From: an uncultured Sphingomonadales bacterium
GTDB taxonomy: Bacteria; Pseudomonadota; Alphaproteobacteria; Sphingomonadales; Sphingomonadaceae
DNA: 64,000 nt
Direction: 5' to 3'
Assembly (NCBI GenBank): GCA_903839675.1
Contig: CAIMDB010000018.1
Coordinates: forward strand, 1-64,000
This document shows positions 39,384 through 48,108 of the stretch, piece after piece; the first letter of the stretch is position 1, and every line of letters starts with the position of its first letter. A program made the position numbers and the translations under genes. Under the pieces are notes generated by a model. It had not been told where the DNA came from. It worked only from the letters and a program-made list of their open reading frames with translations, and did no database searches.

Positions 39384-41786
39384 ATGGCTATGACTTCCCG
39401 TAACGATTCCGCACTGCGCACATTTCTGACGTTGTCGACGTCGGTTGCTGCGCTTCTGGCAACCCCAGCGTTCGCCCAGCAAGCTGAAGAAGCTGCGACA
39501 GATGTTGGCGAGATTGTCGTCACAGCCCAGTTCCGGGAACAGAAACTGCAGGATACGCCGCTCGCCATCACGGCTGTTGATGCGGCGACGATCGAATCGC
39601 GTAGCCAGACCAACTTGGCTGAAGTTGTAAAGCAAGCGCCGAGCGTGGTTCTGCTTCCGGCGACCGCGGCCTTCGGCCCATCGATCTCTGCAAGCATTCG
39701 CGGTCTTGGACAGAATGATTTCAATCCAGCACTTGAGCCCGGCGTTGGCCTTTATATTGACGATGTCTATTATCCGCGACTGACAGGTGCGAACTTCGAC
39801 CTACTCGATGTTGAACGCGTCGAAGTTCTTCGCGGGCCACAAGGCACGCTGACCGGCCGAAACTCCGAAGGCGGTGCGATCAAGTTTATTTCACGCAAGC
39901 CAACAGGCGAAGGTGGCGGCTATGTGAGCGCCACTTATGGCAGCCGCAATCGCGTTAATCTGCGTGCCAGTGCTGACTTCAAAGTCGCCGAGAGCCTTTT
40001 CGCCCGCGTCTCGGGCGCCTTTTCAGATCAGGGAGGCTATGTACAACGGCTTGATTTCGGTTGTGCCAGGCCAACGGGTGGCTTGCCGCGGGGAACTCAG
40101 ACCAACCCGAGCTGCGTCCAAGGGGACTTGGGCGATGTCGGCTACAGCGCGATCCGCGGTATTGTCCGTTATGCTCCCGGAGACACAATTGATCTTACGA
40201 TCAGCGGCGACTACGTCCGTGACGAGCGCAATCAGGGTGCCGAAGTTCTGTTGTATGGCGGCAATACAAGTGCTGCGGTTCAACTGCCCGGCAACACGAC
40301 TCCCTACGACAACCGCTTCATCTGCGGCCGCTATTGTAACTTCGCAGTTTATGGCCAGCCTGCCGATTCCTTCCGTGGCCCTGTAGCGGCCGGGTTCCCC
40401 TTGGCCGCCACGGCTGGCAGCGAAAAAGTAAAGTATGAAGGCTGGGGCGTATCTGCCAACCTCAAAGTCAATCTCAGCGACACGATCAACATCAATTCGA
40501 TTACAGCCTATCGTGAATGGGATACGTCATTTTCTGTAGATAGCGATCTTTCGCCGCTTTCCGTAGGTTTTGGCCTGAATGCGCTGGACCACTTCTTCGT
40601 CAGTCAGGAGTTGCGCCTGAATGCGGAGTTGAGCGATAATATTCAGCTGACGGTCGGCGGCTTTTATTCCGACGAACGCACGACCTATTTTACGTATCAG
40701 GATATCCGCTACGCGCCGATTCCACTCCAATTCATCGGGAATGATCCTGTCAATACCGACTCAAAGGCGGTCTACGCGACGGCTATATTGAACCCGATGG
40801 AAGCGATGACGATCACGCTCGGCGGTCGCTACACCGATGAGCATAAGGACTATACGTTCTTCCGCCTCGGCCCTGATTTTGCTACCCCCAACGCCTTCCT
40901 TGGTGCACTGAACAATGTCCGCGGTGACTATGACGGCAGTCGCTTCGATTATCGTGCGTCTTTGGACTATCGCTTTTCGCCAGAAGTGCTGGGCTATGCG
41001 ACAATTTCCACCGGCTTCAAGGGCGGCGGCATTGGACCTAGGCCTTTCAATCCGGCTCAAGCGCGGCCTTTCAATCCGGAAAAGGTGACGACTTATGAAG
41101 TAGGTCTGAAAACAGATTTGCTTGATCGTCGAGTTCGCCTCAACCTTGCAGGCTTCTATAATGACTTCACCGATGCGCAGTTGACGCTCCTGTCATGCCC
41201 GCAGTTTGGTGGGCCAGGACCATGCGCTCTGCCTCAGAATGCCGGTGACGCCACAATGAAAGGGTTTGAGGCTGAGCTTCTGGCAACGCCTGTCGAAGGC
41301 CTGACCATCGATGGATCGATGTCTTATCTCGATTTCAAGTTTAAATGCGTCAACCCGGCAGTGGTCGGCCAAGCATCTGGTGCCTGTTCGTCGGCACAAA
41401 GCGTGATTGGTCTTCTTGCGGATCCTTCGGATGGTTTCCGCTGGGCGTTTGGCATTCAATATGAAGCCAATCTTGCCGGCTCGGGAACGCTGACACCTCG
41501 GATCGACGTTTCGCATCAGTATGCGCTGACCGGCAATGCGCTCACGCCCCCTGCTGGATCGCCAAGTGCACTACTTGGGGAGGTTCCTGGCTACACACTC
41601 GCCAATGCCCGCTTGACCTGGCGGAACGAAGACAAGGATCTGGATGTCAGCCTAGAGGTCACGAACCTGTTCGATAAATATTACTTCATCAACAAGTTCG
41701 ATCTGACGGGCGCGGGTGCTGGTGCCATTTCCGGACAGCCCGGTCGCCCGCGCGAATGGGCCATCTCGGTCAAGAAGAAATTCTAA
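39384..41786 (+). CDS. TonB-dependent outer-membrane receptor (candidate aromatic-dimer importer)
   Basis: An 800-residue receptor with a signal peptide (residues 1 to about 31, ending AFAQ), a TonB-box and plug (GEIVVTAQFREQKLQDTPLAI ... RGPQGTLTGRNSEGGAIKFISRK, to about residue 170) and a barrel ending PREWAISVKKKF with the terminal Phe. In sphingomonads such receptors carry aromatic dimers, for example DdvT for a biphenyl compound, so a lignin-derived dimer is a plausible ligand. The start at 39384 is chosen from AGGAG (39,369-39,373) and the signal peptide. A terminator follows. Confidence 0.88.
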   Translation: MAMTSRNDSALRTFLTLSTSVAALLATPAFAQQAEEAATDVGEIVVTAQFREQKLQDTPLAITAVDAATIESRSQTNLAEVVKQAPSVVLLPATAAFGPSISASIRGLGQNDFNPALEPGVGLYIDDVYYPRLTGANFDLLDVERVEVLRGPQGTLTGRNSEGGAIKFISRKPTGEGGGYVSATYGSRNRVNLRASADFKVAESLFARVSGAFSDQGGYVQRLDFGCARPTGGLPRGTQTNPSCVQGDLGDVGYSAIRGIVRYAPGDTIDLTISGDYVRDERNQGAEVLLYGGNTSAAVQLPGNTTPYDNRFICGRYCNFAVYGQPADSFRGPVAAGFPLAATAGSEKVKYEGWGVSANLKVNLSDTININSITAYREWDTSFSVDSDLSPLSVGFGLNALDHFFVSQELRLNAELSDNIQLTVGGFYSDERTTYFTYQDIRYAPIPLQFIGNDPVNTDSKAVYATAILNPMEAMTITLGGRYTDEHKDYTFFRLGPDFATPNAFLGALNNVRGDYDGSRFDYRASLDYRFSPEVLGYATISTGFKGGGIGPRPFNPAQARPFNPEKVTTYEVGLKTDLLDRRVRLNLAGFYNDFTDAQLTLLSCPQFGGPGPCALPQNAGDATMKGFEAELLATPVEGLTIDGSMSYLDFKFKCVNPAVVGQASGACSSAQSVIGLLADPSDGFRWAFGIQYEANLAGSGTLTPRIDVSHQYALTGNALTPPAGSPSALLGEVPGYTLANARLTWRNEDKDLDVSLEVTNLFDKYYFINKFDLTGAGAGAISGQPGRPREWAISVKKKF

Positions 41787-41810
41787 GCTTCTAGTCGAGA
41801 ATAAATCGGA

Positions 41811-41844
41811 AAGGGGGGGTGGTCGAAAGGCTGCCCCCTTTTTT
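41811..41844 (+). terminator. Rho-independent terminator of the TonB receptor gene
   Basis: AAGGGGG (41,811-41,817) pairs with CCCCCTT (41,834-41,840), with a GGTC...GGCTG inner segment, and the strand continues with T-rich sequence (41,839-41,844). It lies 25 bp after the receptor stop. Confidence 0.75.
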
Positions 41845-41900
41845 CTTTTCCAGCCTCTGATAGCCTTGACCGACGGGGTATGACCCGTCAGAAGCATAGC

Positions 41901-41912
41901 TAACAATTGTTA
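41901..41912. promoter_or_regulatory. TAACAATTGTTA palindrome, operator site 5
   Basis: A perfect copy of the palindrome, ending 21 bp before the flavoprotein start. It would place the whole 41,934-48,017 run under the MarR regulator. Confidence 0.7.
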
Positions 41913-41933
41913 TAAAATGAGAGGAGCCCGGCG

Positions 41934-43511
41934 TTGAAACTCACGCTACCCCCACGTGTTTCGCCGATGCAGTTTGATGCCGCACTCAAGGCGTTTGCTG
42001 GCGTCGTTGGAAAGGGATGGGTTCTTTCCTCAGATGAAGACCGCGACGCTTATTCTGATATCTACGCACCTGGCCCGGAAACATTGTGGCCCGCCTCTGC
42101 TGCCGTCGCGCCGGCGTCCGCTGAAGAGGTGCAGGCGATCGTGCGGCTCGCCAACCAGTTTAAGACGCCGCTTTGGCCTGTCAGCCGCGGCAAAAACTTG
42201 GGCTATGGGCAGGCTGCGCCGCGCATGGCGGGATCAATCGTGCTCGACCTTGGTCGCATGAACAAGGTTCTCGAGCTCGATCCGGAGCTTGGCTATTGTG
42301 TGATTGAGCCGGGCGTCGGTTTCTTTGATCTTTATGAGCATCTGGCCCGTGAAAAGGCGCCCTTGTGGATGTCGGTTCCGGGCAATGGCTGGGGCTCGGT
42401 GCTCGGCAATGCGCTCGACCATGGTATTGGCTACACGCCCTATGGCCTTCACGCGCGCAACCTGTGCGGCCTTGAGGTGGTCATGCCCGATGGCGACATG
42501 ATGCGCACCGGCATGGCGGCTATGGCGAACAACAAGGCGTCGCACCTTTTCCCGATGAGCTACGGGCCTGATTGGACGCACATGTTCACCCAGTCCAACA
42601 TGGGCGTCGTGACGAAGGCGGGCGTGTTCCTGCAGCCAGAGCCGGAAACGTCGCTCGAACTTTCCTTCGACATCCCCAATGAAGAGGATATCGGGTGGGT
42701 TATCGATATCATTGCGCCGATGAAGATCGCGGGATTGATCGACCAAAACGTGTTTATTCCCTCATGGCTCGGCAAGATCGTGCTGCTCGGCCAGCGTAAG
42801 GATTTCTGGGATAAGGCATCCGCCATTCCGGACTGGCGCGTGAAAGAGCTCCTTAAGGAGCATAAGCTCGGCTACTGGAAGGTGCAGATCCGCCTTTACG
42901 GCGATGAGAACGTCAACAAAGCCAAGGCCGAAGTCGTGAAGGCGGCGTTCAAAAAGCATCTCGATACGCCCCCGCACGAAGTGTGGTGGCGGCAGGGTGA
43001 GGATCGCAACATTTATGATCTCACGGTCGGCGTCCCTACTGCGGTGCCATTGCAGATGGGGGATTGGGTCGGTGGCCGAAGCGCGCACCTTGGCTTCTCA
43101 CCGGTCGTGCCTGCGACGTCGAAACATGTGATGGATCAGCTGAAGCGAAGCCGTAAGATCATCGCCGACCATGATGTTGATTTCTACGCCAGCTTCACCA
43201 TTGGCGGAAGATTTGCAAATAATATCAATATGTTGATGTATGATCGTGACAAGCCAGAGCAGGTTGAAAGCATGAAGAAGCTGTTCAGCGCGCTCGTCAC
43301 AGAAAGCGCCAAGGCAGGCTATGCAGAATATCGCACGCACTTGGGCTGGATGGATGCTGTGGCGGATACGTTTGATTTCAACAATCACGCGCAGCGCCGA
43401 ATGAATGAAAAGGTAAAGGACGCACTCGACCCCAATGGCATCATTGCGCCGGGTAAGCAGGGCGTGTGGCCTAGCGTCTACCGGGATCAGTCAAAGGAGG
43501 GCCGGGCATGA
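41934..43511 (+). CDS. 4-cresol-dehydrogenase / vanillyl-alcohol-oxidase-type flavoprotein
   Basis: A 525-residue FAD enzyme of the VAO/PCMH family. The N-terminal FAD domain has WPVSRGKNLGYGQAAPRMAGSIVLDLGRMNKV (about 82-113) and VEPGVGFFDLYEHL-like sequence, then GNGWGSVLGNALDHGIGYTPYG; the C-terminal half has RSAHLGFSPVVPATSKH and ends GKQGVWPS. Relatives (PchF, eugenol hydroxylase) oxidise or hydroxylate the side chain of 4-alkylphenols via a quinone methide. The TTG at 41934 follows GAGGAG; an ATG at 41970 is the alternative. The next gene supplies the cytochrome acceptor. No export signal is visible. Confidence 0.88.
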   Translation: MKLTLPPRVSPMQFDAALKAFAGVVGKGWVLSSDEDRDAYSDIYAPGPETLWPASAAVAPASAEEVQAIVRLANQFKTPLWPVSRGKNLGYGQAAPRMAGSIVLDLGRMNKVLELDPELGYCVIEPGVGFFDLYEHLAREKAPLWMSVPGNGWGSVLGNALDHGIGYTPYGLHARNLCGLEVVMPDGDMMRTGMAAMANNKASHLFPMSYGPDWTHMFTQSNMGVVTKAGVFLQPEPETSLELSFDIPNEEDIGWVIDIIAPMKIAGLIDQNVFIPSWLGKIVLLGQRKDFWDKASAIPDWRVKELLKEHKLGYWKVQIRLYGDENVNKAKAEVVKAAFKKHLDTPPHEVWWRQGEDRNIYDLTVGVPTAVPLQMGDWVGGRSAHLGFSPVVPATSKHVMDQLKRSRKIIADHDVDFYASFTIGGRFANNINMLMYDRDKPEQVESMKKLFSALVTESAKAGYAEYRTHLGWMDAVADTFDFNNHAQRRMNEKVKDALDPNGIIAPGKQGVWPSVYRDQSKEGRA

Positions 43512-43927
43512 AGCGCGTCGCACTTTTGGGCCTGCTGCTCCTCGCCGCATGCAACAAAACATCCGCTCCGGCACCTGAGGCTGCGAAGGGCGGTCCACCA
43601 CCGCTGCCGCCCTATCAGATGCGTGCCGAAGCGCCGACGGGAGATAGGTTGGCGGCTGGCGGGGACGGAGCGAAGCTCTATTCCGTTCACTGTGGCTATT
43701 GCCATTTGCCCGCCGGCATGGGGACAAACCTGCTCACCAAGCAGCGGATGATGATGGGAGAGCCCCCAGAAAACGGGCTGCTGACCAACCGAAAAGACCT
43801 GACGGCGGATTACATCAAGTCCGTGGTGCGAATGGGGAAGGTGGCTATGCCGCGCCAGACCCGCGTCGACATCACCGATGCGGAACTGGATGCAGTCGCC
43901 GACTATCTCGCAAAGGCAGGCAAATGA
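43508..43927 (+). CDS. Cytochrome c lipoprotein, partner of the flavoprotein
   Basis: A 139-residue class I cytochrome c. The signal peptide ends in a lipobox (LAAC, Cys15), a Pro/Ala-rich linker follows, and one haem site HCGYCH (Cys62, Cys65, His66) with a distal Met in GKVAMPRQTR is present. It overlaps the flavoprotein gene by 4 bp, matching the PchF-PchC and eugenol-hydroxylase arrangement in which the cytochrome takes electrons from FAD. It should be anchored in the inner membrane facing the periplasm. Confidence 0.9.
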   Translation: MKRVALLGLLLLAACNKTSAPAPEAAKGGPPPLPPYQMRAEAPTGDRLAAGGDGAKLYSVHCGYCHLPAGMGTNLLTKQRMMMGEPPENGLLTNRKDLTADYIKSVVRMGKVAMPRQTRVDITDAELDAVADYLAKAGK

Positions 43928-44274
43928 ACCTCAATCGCCGAACCTTGATCAAGACGGGCGTGATCGCCGCGGCCTCCGCTGCAACGTTGACATCCGCTGC
44001 CGCGCAGGGGCCCGCGCTCGTCGTGTTTGACAGTCGACTGCCAGAAAGCGTTGCTTTTGCGCAGGGCTTAAGCGGCGCCAAGCTCGATGTGGCGCATGAA
44101 GACCGGACCTTTTGGGCGGCGCTGCGCGCAGGTGCGCCAAAGGGCCGTGTCGTTGGTCTGACCCGCTGGAGCGACCTTGTCGTGGTCCGCGGCGAACTGG
44201 AGGCGCAGGGCAAGCGGCTCAAGGCAGAGCGCCAAAGCGATCCTCACGCGCCCTTCCATTGGGAAATGGCCTGA
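43924..44274 (+). CDS. Tat-type exported protein of unknown function
   Basis: A 116-residue protein with a twin-arginine leader (NRRTLIKTGVIAAASAATLTSAAAQ, about 4-28). The mature part of about 88 residues has no cofactor motif (LVVFDSRLPESVAFAQGLSGAK; WSDLVVVRGELEAQGKRLKAERQ). It overlaps the cytochrome gene by 4 bp and is 23 bp before a GST gene. A periplasmic helper for the flavocytochrome is possible, since Tat substrates fold before export, but no function can be assigned. Confidence 0.75.
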   Translation: MNLNRRTLIKTGVIAAASAATLTSAAAQGPALVVFDSRLPESVAFAQGLSGAKLDVAHEDRTFWAALRAGAPKGRVVGLTRWSDLVVVRGELEAQGKRLKAERQSDPHAPFHWEMA

Positions 44275-44297
44275 CCAACTTTAGAAGGTGTGTCCAC

Positions 44298-45110
44298 ATG
44301 GCAGATGTGACGCTGTACCACTGGGAACCGAATGCGAATTCGGGCAAGCCCATGCTGGCATTGATGGAAAAGGGCGTCGCCTTCGACAGCCACTACATCG
44401 ACATGCTGAATTTTGACCAGCACAAGCCTGAATATCTGGCGATCAACCCGCAAGGGACGATCCCGGCAATGACCCATGGGAGCCTTGTTCTCGTTGAGAG
44501 CACGGCGATTATGGAGTATGTGAACGACGCCTTTGACGGCCCGAACCTGATGCCGGCCAATGCGCAGGATCGGTTGCGCATCCGCTGGTGGATGAAGTTC
44601 ATGGACCAGTGGCTGGCGCCCAGCTTTTCGATGTTCGGTTGGAAGTTTTTCGTCGGTCCCAATGCCCTGAAAGCGCATGGGCAGGAGAAGATCGAGGAAC
44701 AGATTAGCCGCATTCCGCTGCCCGAACGCCAGACTGCTTGGCGAAAGGCCGTGTTTGGCTTGTTCAGCGAAGCGGAAATGGCGGAAAGCGGACGCCGCAT
44801 TAGCGTGGGCATTCGGATGCTTGAGGAAGAGCTCGACAAGCGGGAATGGCTCGCGAGCGACAGCTACAGCTTGGCCGACGTCAATGGCTTCAACCTCGCA
44901 TACGCCATGCCGTTGTCGCAGCCCCATCTCGCCAATGATGATCTGACGCCCAATATCATGCGGTGGCTGCGGGCCATTTATCGCCGCCCGGCAACGCGGG
45001 ACTGTTGGAAATTGGGCCGCACGCCGATGGCAAGCCGCGTTGAAATCCTGGAGCAGGACTACATCCCACCCAGGGATGAGTCCGAAGGCATTTCGAGCGG
45101 AGTGCGCTGA
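44298..45110 (+). CDS. Glutathione S-transferase, LigF-like (first of tandem pair)
   Basis: A 270-residue GST. The thioredoxin-like N-terminal domain has LYHWEPNANSGKPMLALMEKGV, the cis-Pro NPQGTIPAM and glutathione-binding VESTAIMEYVNDAF; the C-terminal helical domain has RIRWWMKFMDQWLAPSFSMFGW. LigF/LigP-type enzymes cleave beta-aryl ethers of lignin dimers with glutathione. One base separates it from the next GST gene. This close pairing recalls heterodimeric beta-etherases (BaeA/BaeB). Confidence 0.87.
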   Translation: MADVTLYHWEPNANSGKPMLALMEKGVAFDSHYIDMLNFDQHKPEYLAINPQGTIPAMTHGSLVLVESTAIMEYVNDAFDGPNLMPANAQDRLRIRWWMKFMDQWLAPSFSMFGWKFFVGPNALKAHGQEKIEEQISRIPLPERQTAWRKAVFGLFSEAEMAESGRRISVGIRMLEEELDKREWLASDSYSLADVNGFNLAYAMPLSQPHLANDDLTPNIMRWLRAIYRRPATRDCWKLGRTPMASRVEILEQDYIPPRDESEGISSGVR

Positions 45111-45111
45111 C

Positions 45112-45888
45112 ATGAGCAAAATTCTGTATCACGGTGAGCCTGCGGGTCCTTCGCTGACAGTCCTCGCGGCGCTGGCTGAAAGCGGTGTTGAGGTCGAGTG
45201 TCGCCCGATCAATCTGCTTGCCGGGGAACGCCACATGCTGCCCGACATCACAGATAGTGTCGCGCTGGATATGGGCGTGGAGGGCGAAGGCCCTGTGCTT
45301 GTCATTGACGGCGAAGCAATGACTGAGTCTGTGTTTATCGCTCAGTATTTTGACGAAATGGGGCAAGGGAACCTGCAGCCCAAGGACGCCTATAAGCATT
45401 GGGAAATGCTGATGTGGTGTCGCAGGGTAACAGAGCGCGGTGCGCCTGCAGCGGCCTTTTTGAAATGCCAGAGCTATGCGTATCCAACGCTGGCAGGCAT
45501 GAATGACGCGGATTTTGCGTCCCTCACTGCCGCGATCAAGAGTGATGATCTGCGCACGCGGTGGATGGATGTCCGTAAAGGCAATTTCCCTGAAGAACAG
45601 GTCGCAGACAGCCGTTCAAAAATTATATCTCTTGCGGAAATGTCGGACACAGCCTTGGCGGATGGGCGAGATTGGCTGATGGGCGATTTCTCCATCGCTG
45701 ACCTCGTCACTTACCCGTGGCTGTGTCCCGATCTTGTGCCAGAGGCATTCAACGGGAAACCGGCGTTGCACGGCTGGATGGCCCGCATGGCTGCTCGACC
45801 GGGAATGACAGCGGCGCAAAAACGTGGGGCGCTAGCGAACCCGGAAGAATGCTGGGCACCGGGGCCGGAAATCAACCGCTGGGGTTAA
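45112..45888 (+). CDS. Glutathione S-transferase (second of tandem pair)
   Basis: A 258-residue GST more divergent than its neighbour. KILYHGEPAGPSLTVLAALAESGVEVECRPINLL starts the thioredoxin-like domain, and the glutathione contact EAMTESVFIAQYFDEM is clear, but the usual VP cis-proline appears as GPVLVIDG. The C-terminal domain contains DWLMGDFSIADLVTYPWL, the N-capping box. It starts one base after the previous stop. A structural subunit of a heterodimer with the previous GST is possible. Confidence 0.83.
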   Translation: MSKILYHGEPAGPSLTVLAALAESGVEVECRPINLLAGERHMLPDITDSVALDMGVEGEGPVLVIDGEAMTESVFIAQYFDEMGQGNLQPKDAYKHWEMLMWCRRVTERGAPAAAFLKCQSYAYPTLAGMNDADFASLTAAIKSDDLRTRWMDVRKGNFPEEQVADSRSKIISLAEMSDTALADGRDWLMGDFSIADLVTYPWLCPDLVPEAFNGKPALHGWMARMAARPGMTAAQKRGALANPEECWAPGPEINRWG

Positions 45889-45911
45889 GCGGGCGTATCA
45901 GGAGGGCGTGG

Positions 45912-48017
45912 ATGAAAAAGCAGTTCGTTTTTGCTGTTGCGATTGGGGCTTTGGTGGTCGGTTGCAAGCCTGCCATGGATTTGGATAAGCCGGGTGCCGT
46001 CAATGCTGAAAAGCTGGTCAATGCGGCGTCAAATGATACCGAATGGCTATCCTATGGCCGCACCTATGACGAACAACGCTTCAGTCCGTTGAATGCTATC
46101 AATGCCGAAAACGTCTCCGGCCTGAGCCTCGCTTGGTTTGCCGATCTGGATACGTCGCGCGGGCAAGAAGCCACGCCGCTCGTCATCGACGGAAAGATAT
46201 ACATCTCCACTGCATGGTCCAAGGTTAAGGCCTATGATGCTGTGTCTGGTAAGCTGCTGTGGGAATATGATCCCAAGGTTCCCGGTGAAACAGCCGTCAA
46301 GGCGTGCTGCGATGTCGTCAATCGTGGCGTCGCTGCTTGGGGTGATCGTCTTTATCTCGGCACGCTCGACGGGCGTCTCGTTGCGCTGGATCGGGCGACG
46401 GGCAAGGAAATCTGGTCCAAGGTCACCGTCGATCAGTCGAAGCCGTATACCATTACGGGCGCCCCGCGTGTCGTTGATGGCAAAGTCATCATTGGCAATG
46501 GCGGCGCAGAAATGGGCGTGCGTGGCTATGTGACAGCCTATGATGCGGTCTCCGGCAATGAGGTCTGGCGCTTCTACACTGTCCCCGGAAAGCCCGGTGA
46601 AAACGAGGGTCAGCCGCACCTGAAGAAGGCCGAAGCTACTTGGAAAGGTGAGTATTGGAAGATCGGCGGCGGCGGCACCGTGTGGGATGCGATGGCCTAT
46701 GATCCCGATCTTGGGCTTCTCTACATAGGTGTCGGCAATGGGTCACCCTGGAATCAGGCCTATCGCTCTCCGGGTGGCGGCGACAATCTGTACCTGTCGT
46801 CGATCGTCGCGATTGATGTAAAGACGGGCGCGTATCGTTGGCATTTCCAGGAAACGCCGGGCGAAACATGGGACTTCACGGCGACGCAGCACATCATGCT
46901 GGCGGATCTGGAAATTGGCGGGAAGACGCGCAAAGTCCTGATGCATGCGCCTAAAAATGGCTATTTCTATGTGATCGATCGCACGAACGGCGCGTTCATT
47001 TCCGGCAAGAACTATGTTCCGGTGAACTGGGCCAAGGGTCTTGATCCGAAAACAGGCCGCCCCATCGAGAACCCCGAAGCGCGGTATGACAAGACGGGCA
47101 AGCCGTTTCTTGGAACACCGGGTGCAGGTGGTGCGCACAGCTGGCATCCCATGGCGTTTGATCCCAAGCAGAAGCTGGTGTTCATCCCCGCGCAGATTGC
47201 GGCTTTCCCCTATTTCCCGGAAAAGGACTGGAAGCCGAAGGCGCAAGGCTTCAATATCGGGATCGACCAAGCCGCAGGCGCCATGCCTGCGATCAAGGCG
47301 GCGCGGGATGCTGCCAAGGCGGCAACCAAGGGCGCTCTCATTGCGTGGGATCCCATCACCCAAACAGAGCGCTGGCGGGTTCCCTATAACGGCCCCTGGA
47401 ATGGCGGCGTTCTGGCGACTGGCGGCAATCTTGTGTTCCAAGGGAATGCGACCGGCAGTTTTGCCGCCTTTGCGTCGGACACGGGCAAGCAGCTCTGGTC
47501 TTTCCCTGCGCAGACGGGAGTCGTTGCGGCGCCCATCACGTACAAGATCGGCAACGATCAATATGTCGCTGTACTGGCGGGCTGGGGCGGCATCTGGGCC
47601 TTGGCGCCCGGCGTTCTGTCTGACGTGTCGGGACCGGTGCGCAATATCAGCCGCCTGTTGGTCTTCAAACTGGGAGGAAAAGCGAAGCTGCCGGCACCAC
47701 CTCCGCTCAATAAGATGCCGCTCGATCCGCCGCCGCAGACGGCTAAGCCTGATGTGATTGCCCGTGGCAGTTATCTCTATGGCCGATATTGTGGCGTTTG
47801 TCACGGTGATGCGGCCGTTGGCGGGGCGATCATTCCTGACCTCCGGCATAGTGGTATGCTGGCGTCTGCTGATGGGTGGCAGAAGATTGTGCACGATGGT
47901 GCATTGAAGGCCAACGGCATGGTCGGATGGAGCAATGTGATGTCGGCAAGCGAGATCGATGCAATCCGTCACTATGTCATAAAGCGTGCGCATGAGGATA
48001 AGGACTTGGAAGAGTGA
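45912..48017 (+). CDS. Quinohaemoprotein (PQQ and haem c) alcohol dehydrogenase, second copy
   Basis: A 701-residue lipoprotein (lipobox VVGC, Cys18). The PQQ propeller carries KACCDVVNRG (vicinal disulfide), GNGGAEMGVRGYV, IGGGGTVWDAMAYDP, PGETWDFTATQH and AGWGGIWAL, and the C-terminal cytochrome has YCGVCHGD near residue 630. It is about 35 residues shorter than the copy at 30,863. It begins 23 bp after the GST gene and closes the run from 41,934. Periplasmic oxidation of side-chain alcohols is inferred. GGAGGG precedes the ATG. Confidence 0.9.
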   Translation: MKKQFVFAVAIGALVVGCKPAMDLDKPGAVNAEKLVNAASNDTEWLSYGRTYDEQRFSPLNAINAENVSGLSLAWFADLDTSRGQEATPLVIDGKIYISTAWSKVKAYDAVSGKLLWEYDPKVPGETAVKACCDVVNRGVAAWGDRLYLGTLDGRLVALDRATGKEIWSKVTVDQSKPYTITGAPRVVDGKVIIGNGGAEMGVRGYVTAYDAVSGNEVWRFYTVPGKPGENEGQPHLKKAEATWKGEYWKIGGGGTVWDAMAYDPDLGLLYIGVGNGSPWNQAYRSPGGGDNLYLSSIVAIDVKTGAYRWHFQETPGETWDFTATQHIMLADLEIGGKTRKVLMHAPKNGYFYVIDRTNGAFISGKNYVPVNWAKGLDPKTGRPIENPEARYDKTGKPFLGTPGAGGAHSWHPMAFDPKQKLVFIPAQIAAFPYFPEKDWKPKAQGFNIGIDQAAGAMPAIKAARDAAKAATKGALIAWDPITQTERWRVPYNGPWNGGVLATGGNLVFQGNATGSFAAFASDTGKQLWSFPAQTGVVAAPITYKIGNDQYVAVLAGWGGIWALAPGVLSDVSGPVRNISRLLVFKLGGKAKLPAPPPLNKMPLDPPPQTAKPDVIARGSYLYGRYCGVCHGDAAVGGAIIPDLRHSGMLASADGWQKIVHDGALKANGMVGWSNVMSASEIDAIRHYVIKRAHEDKDLEE

Positions 48018-48030
48018 TTGTTTCTTTTTA

Positions 48031-48042
48031 GTATGCAACACA
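48031..48042. promoter_or_regulatory. GTATGCAACACA motif upstream of aldehyde dehydrogenase gene
   Basis: This 12-base sequence lies 66 bp upstream of the aldehyde dehydrogenase start, and occurs identically on the opposite strand at 53,139-53,150 between purU and ligM. Related half-sites (TTGTATG) occur at 33,920, 37,991, 58,140 and 58,175. It appears to be an operator family distinct from TAAC-N4-GTTA. Confidence 0.55.
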
Positions 48043-48108
48043 CACTAACTGACGTAAGTTTGAATTCATGAAGGGCCGATGACGGCTCGCAGGACGAGGA
48101 GAGTTTCG

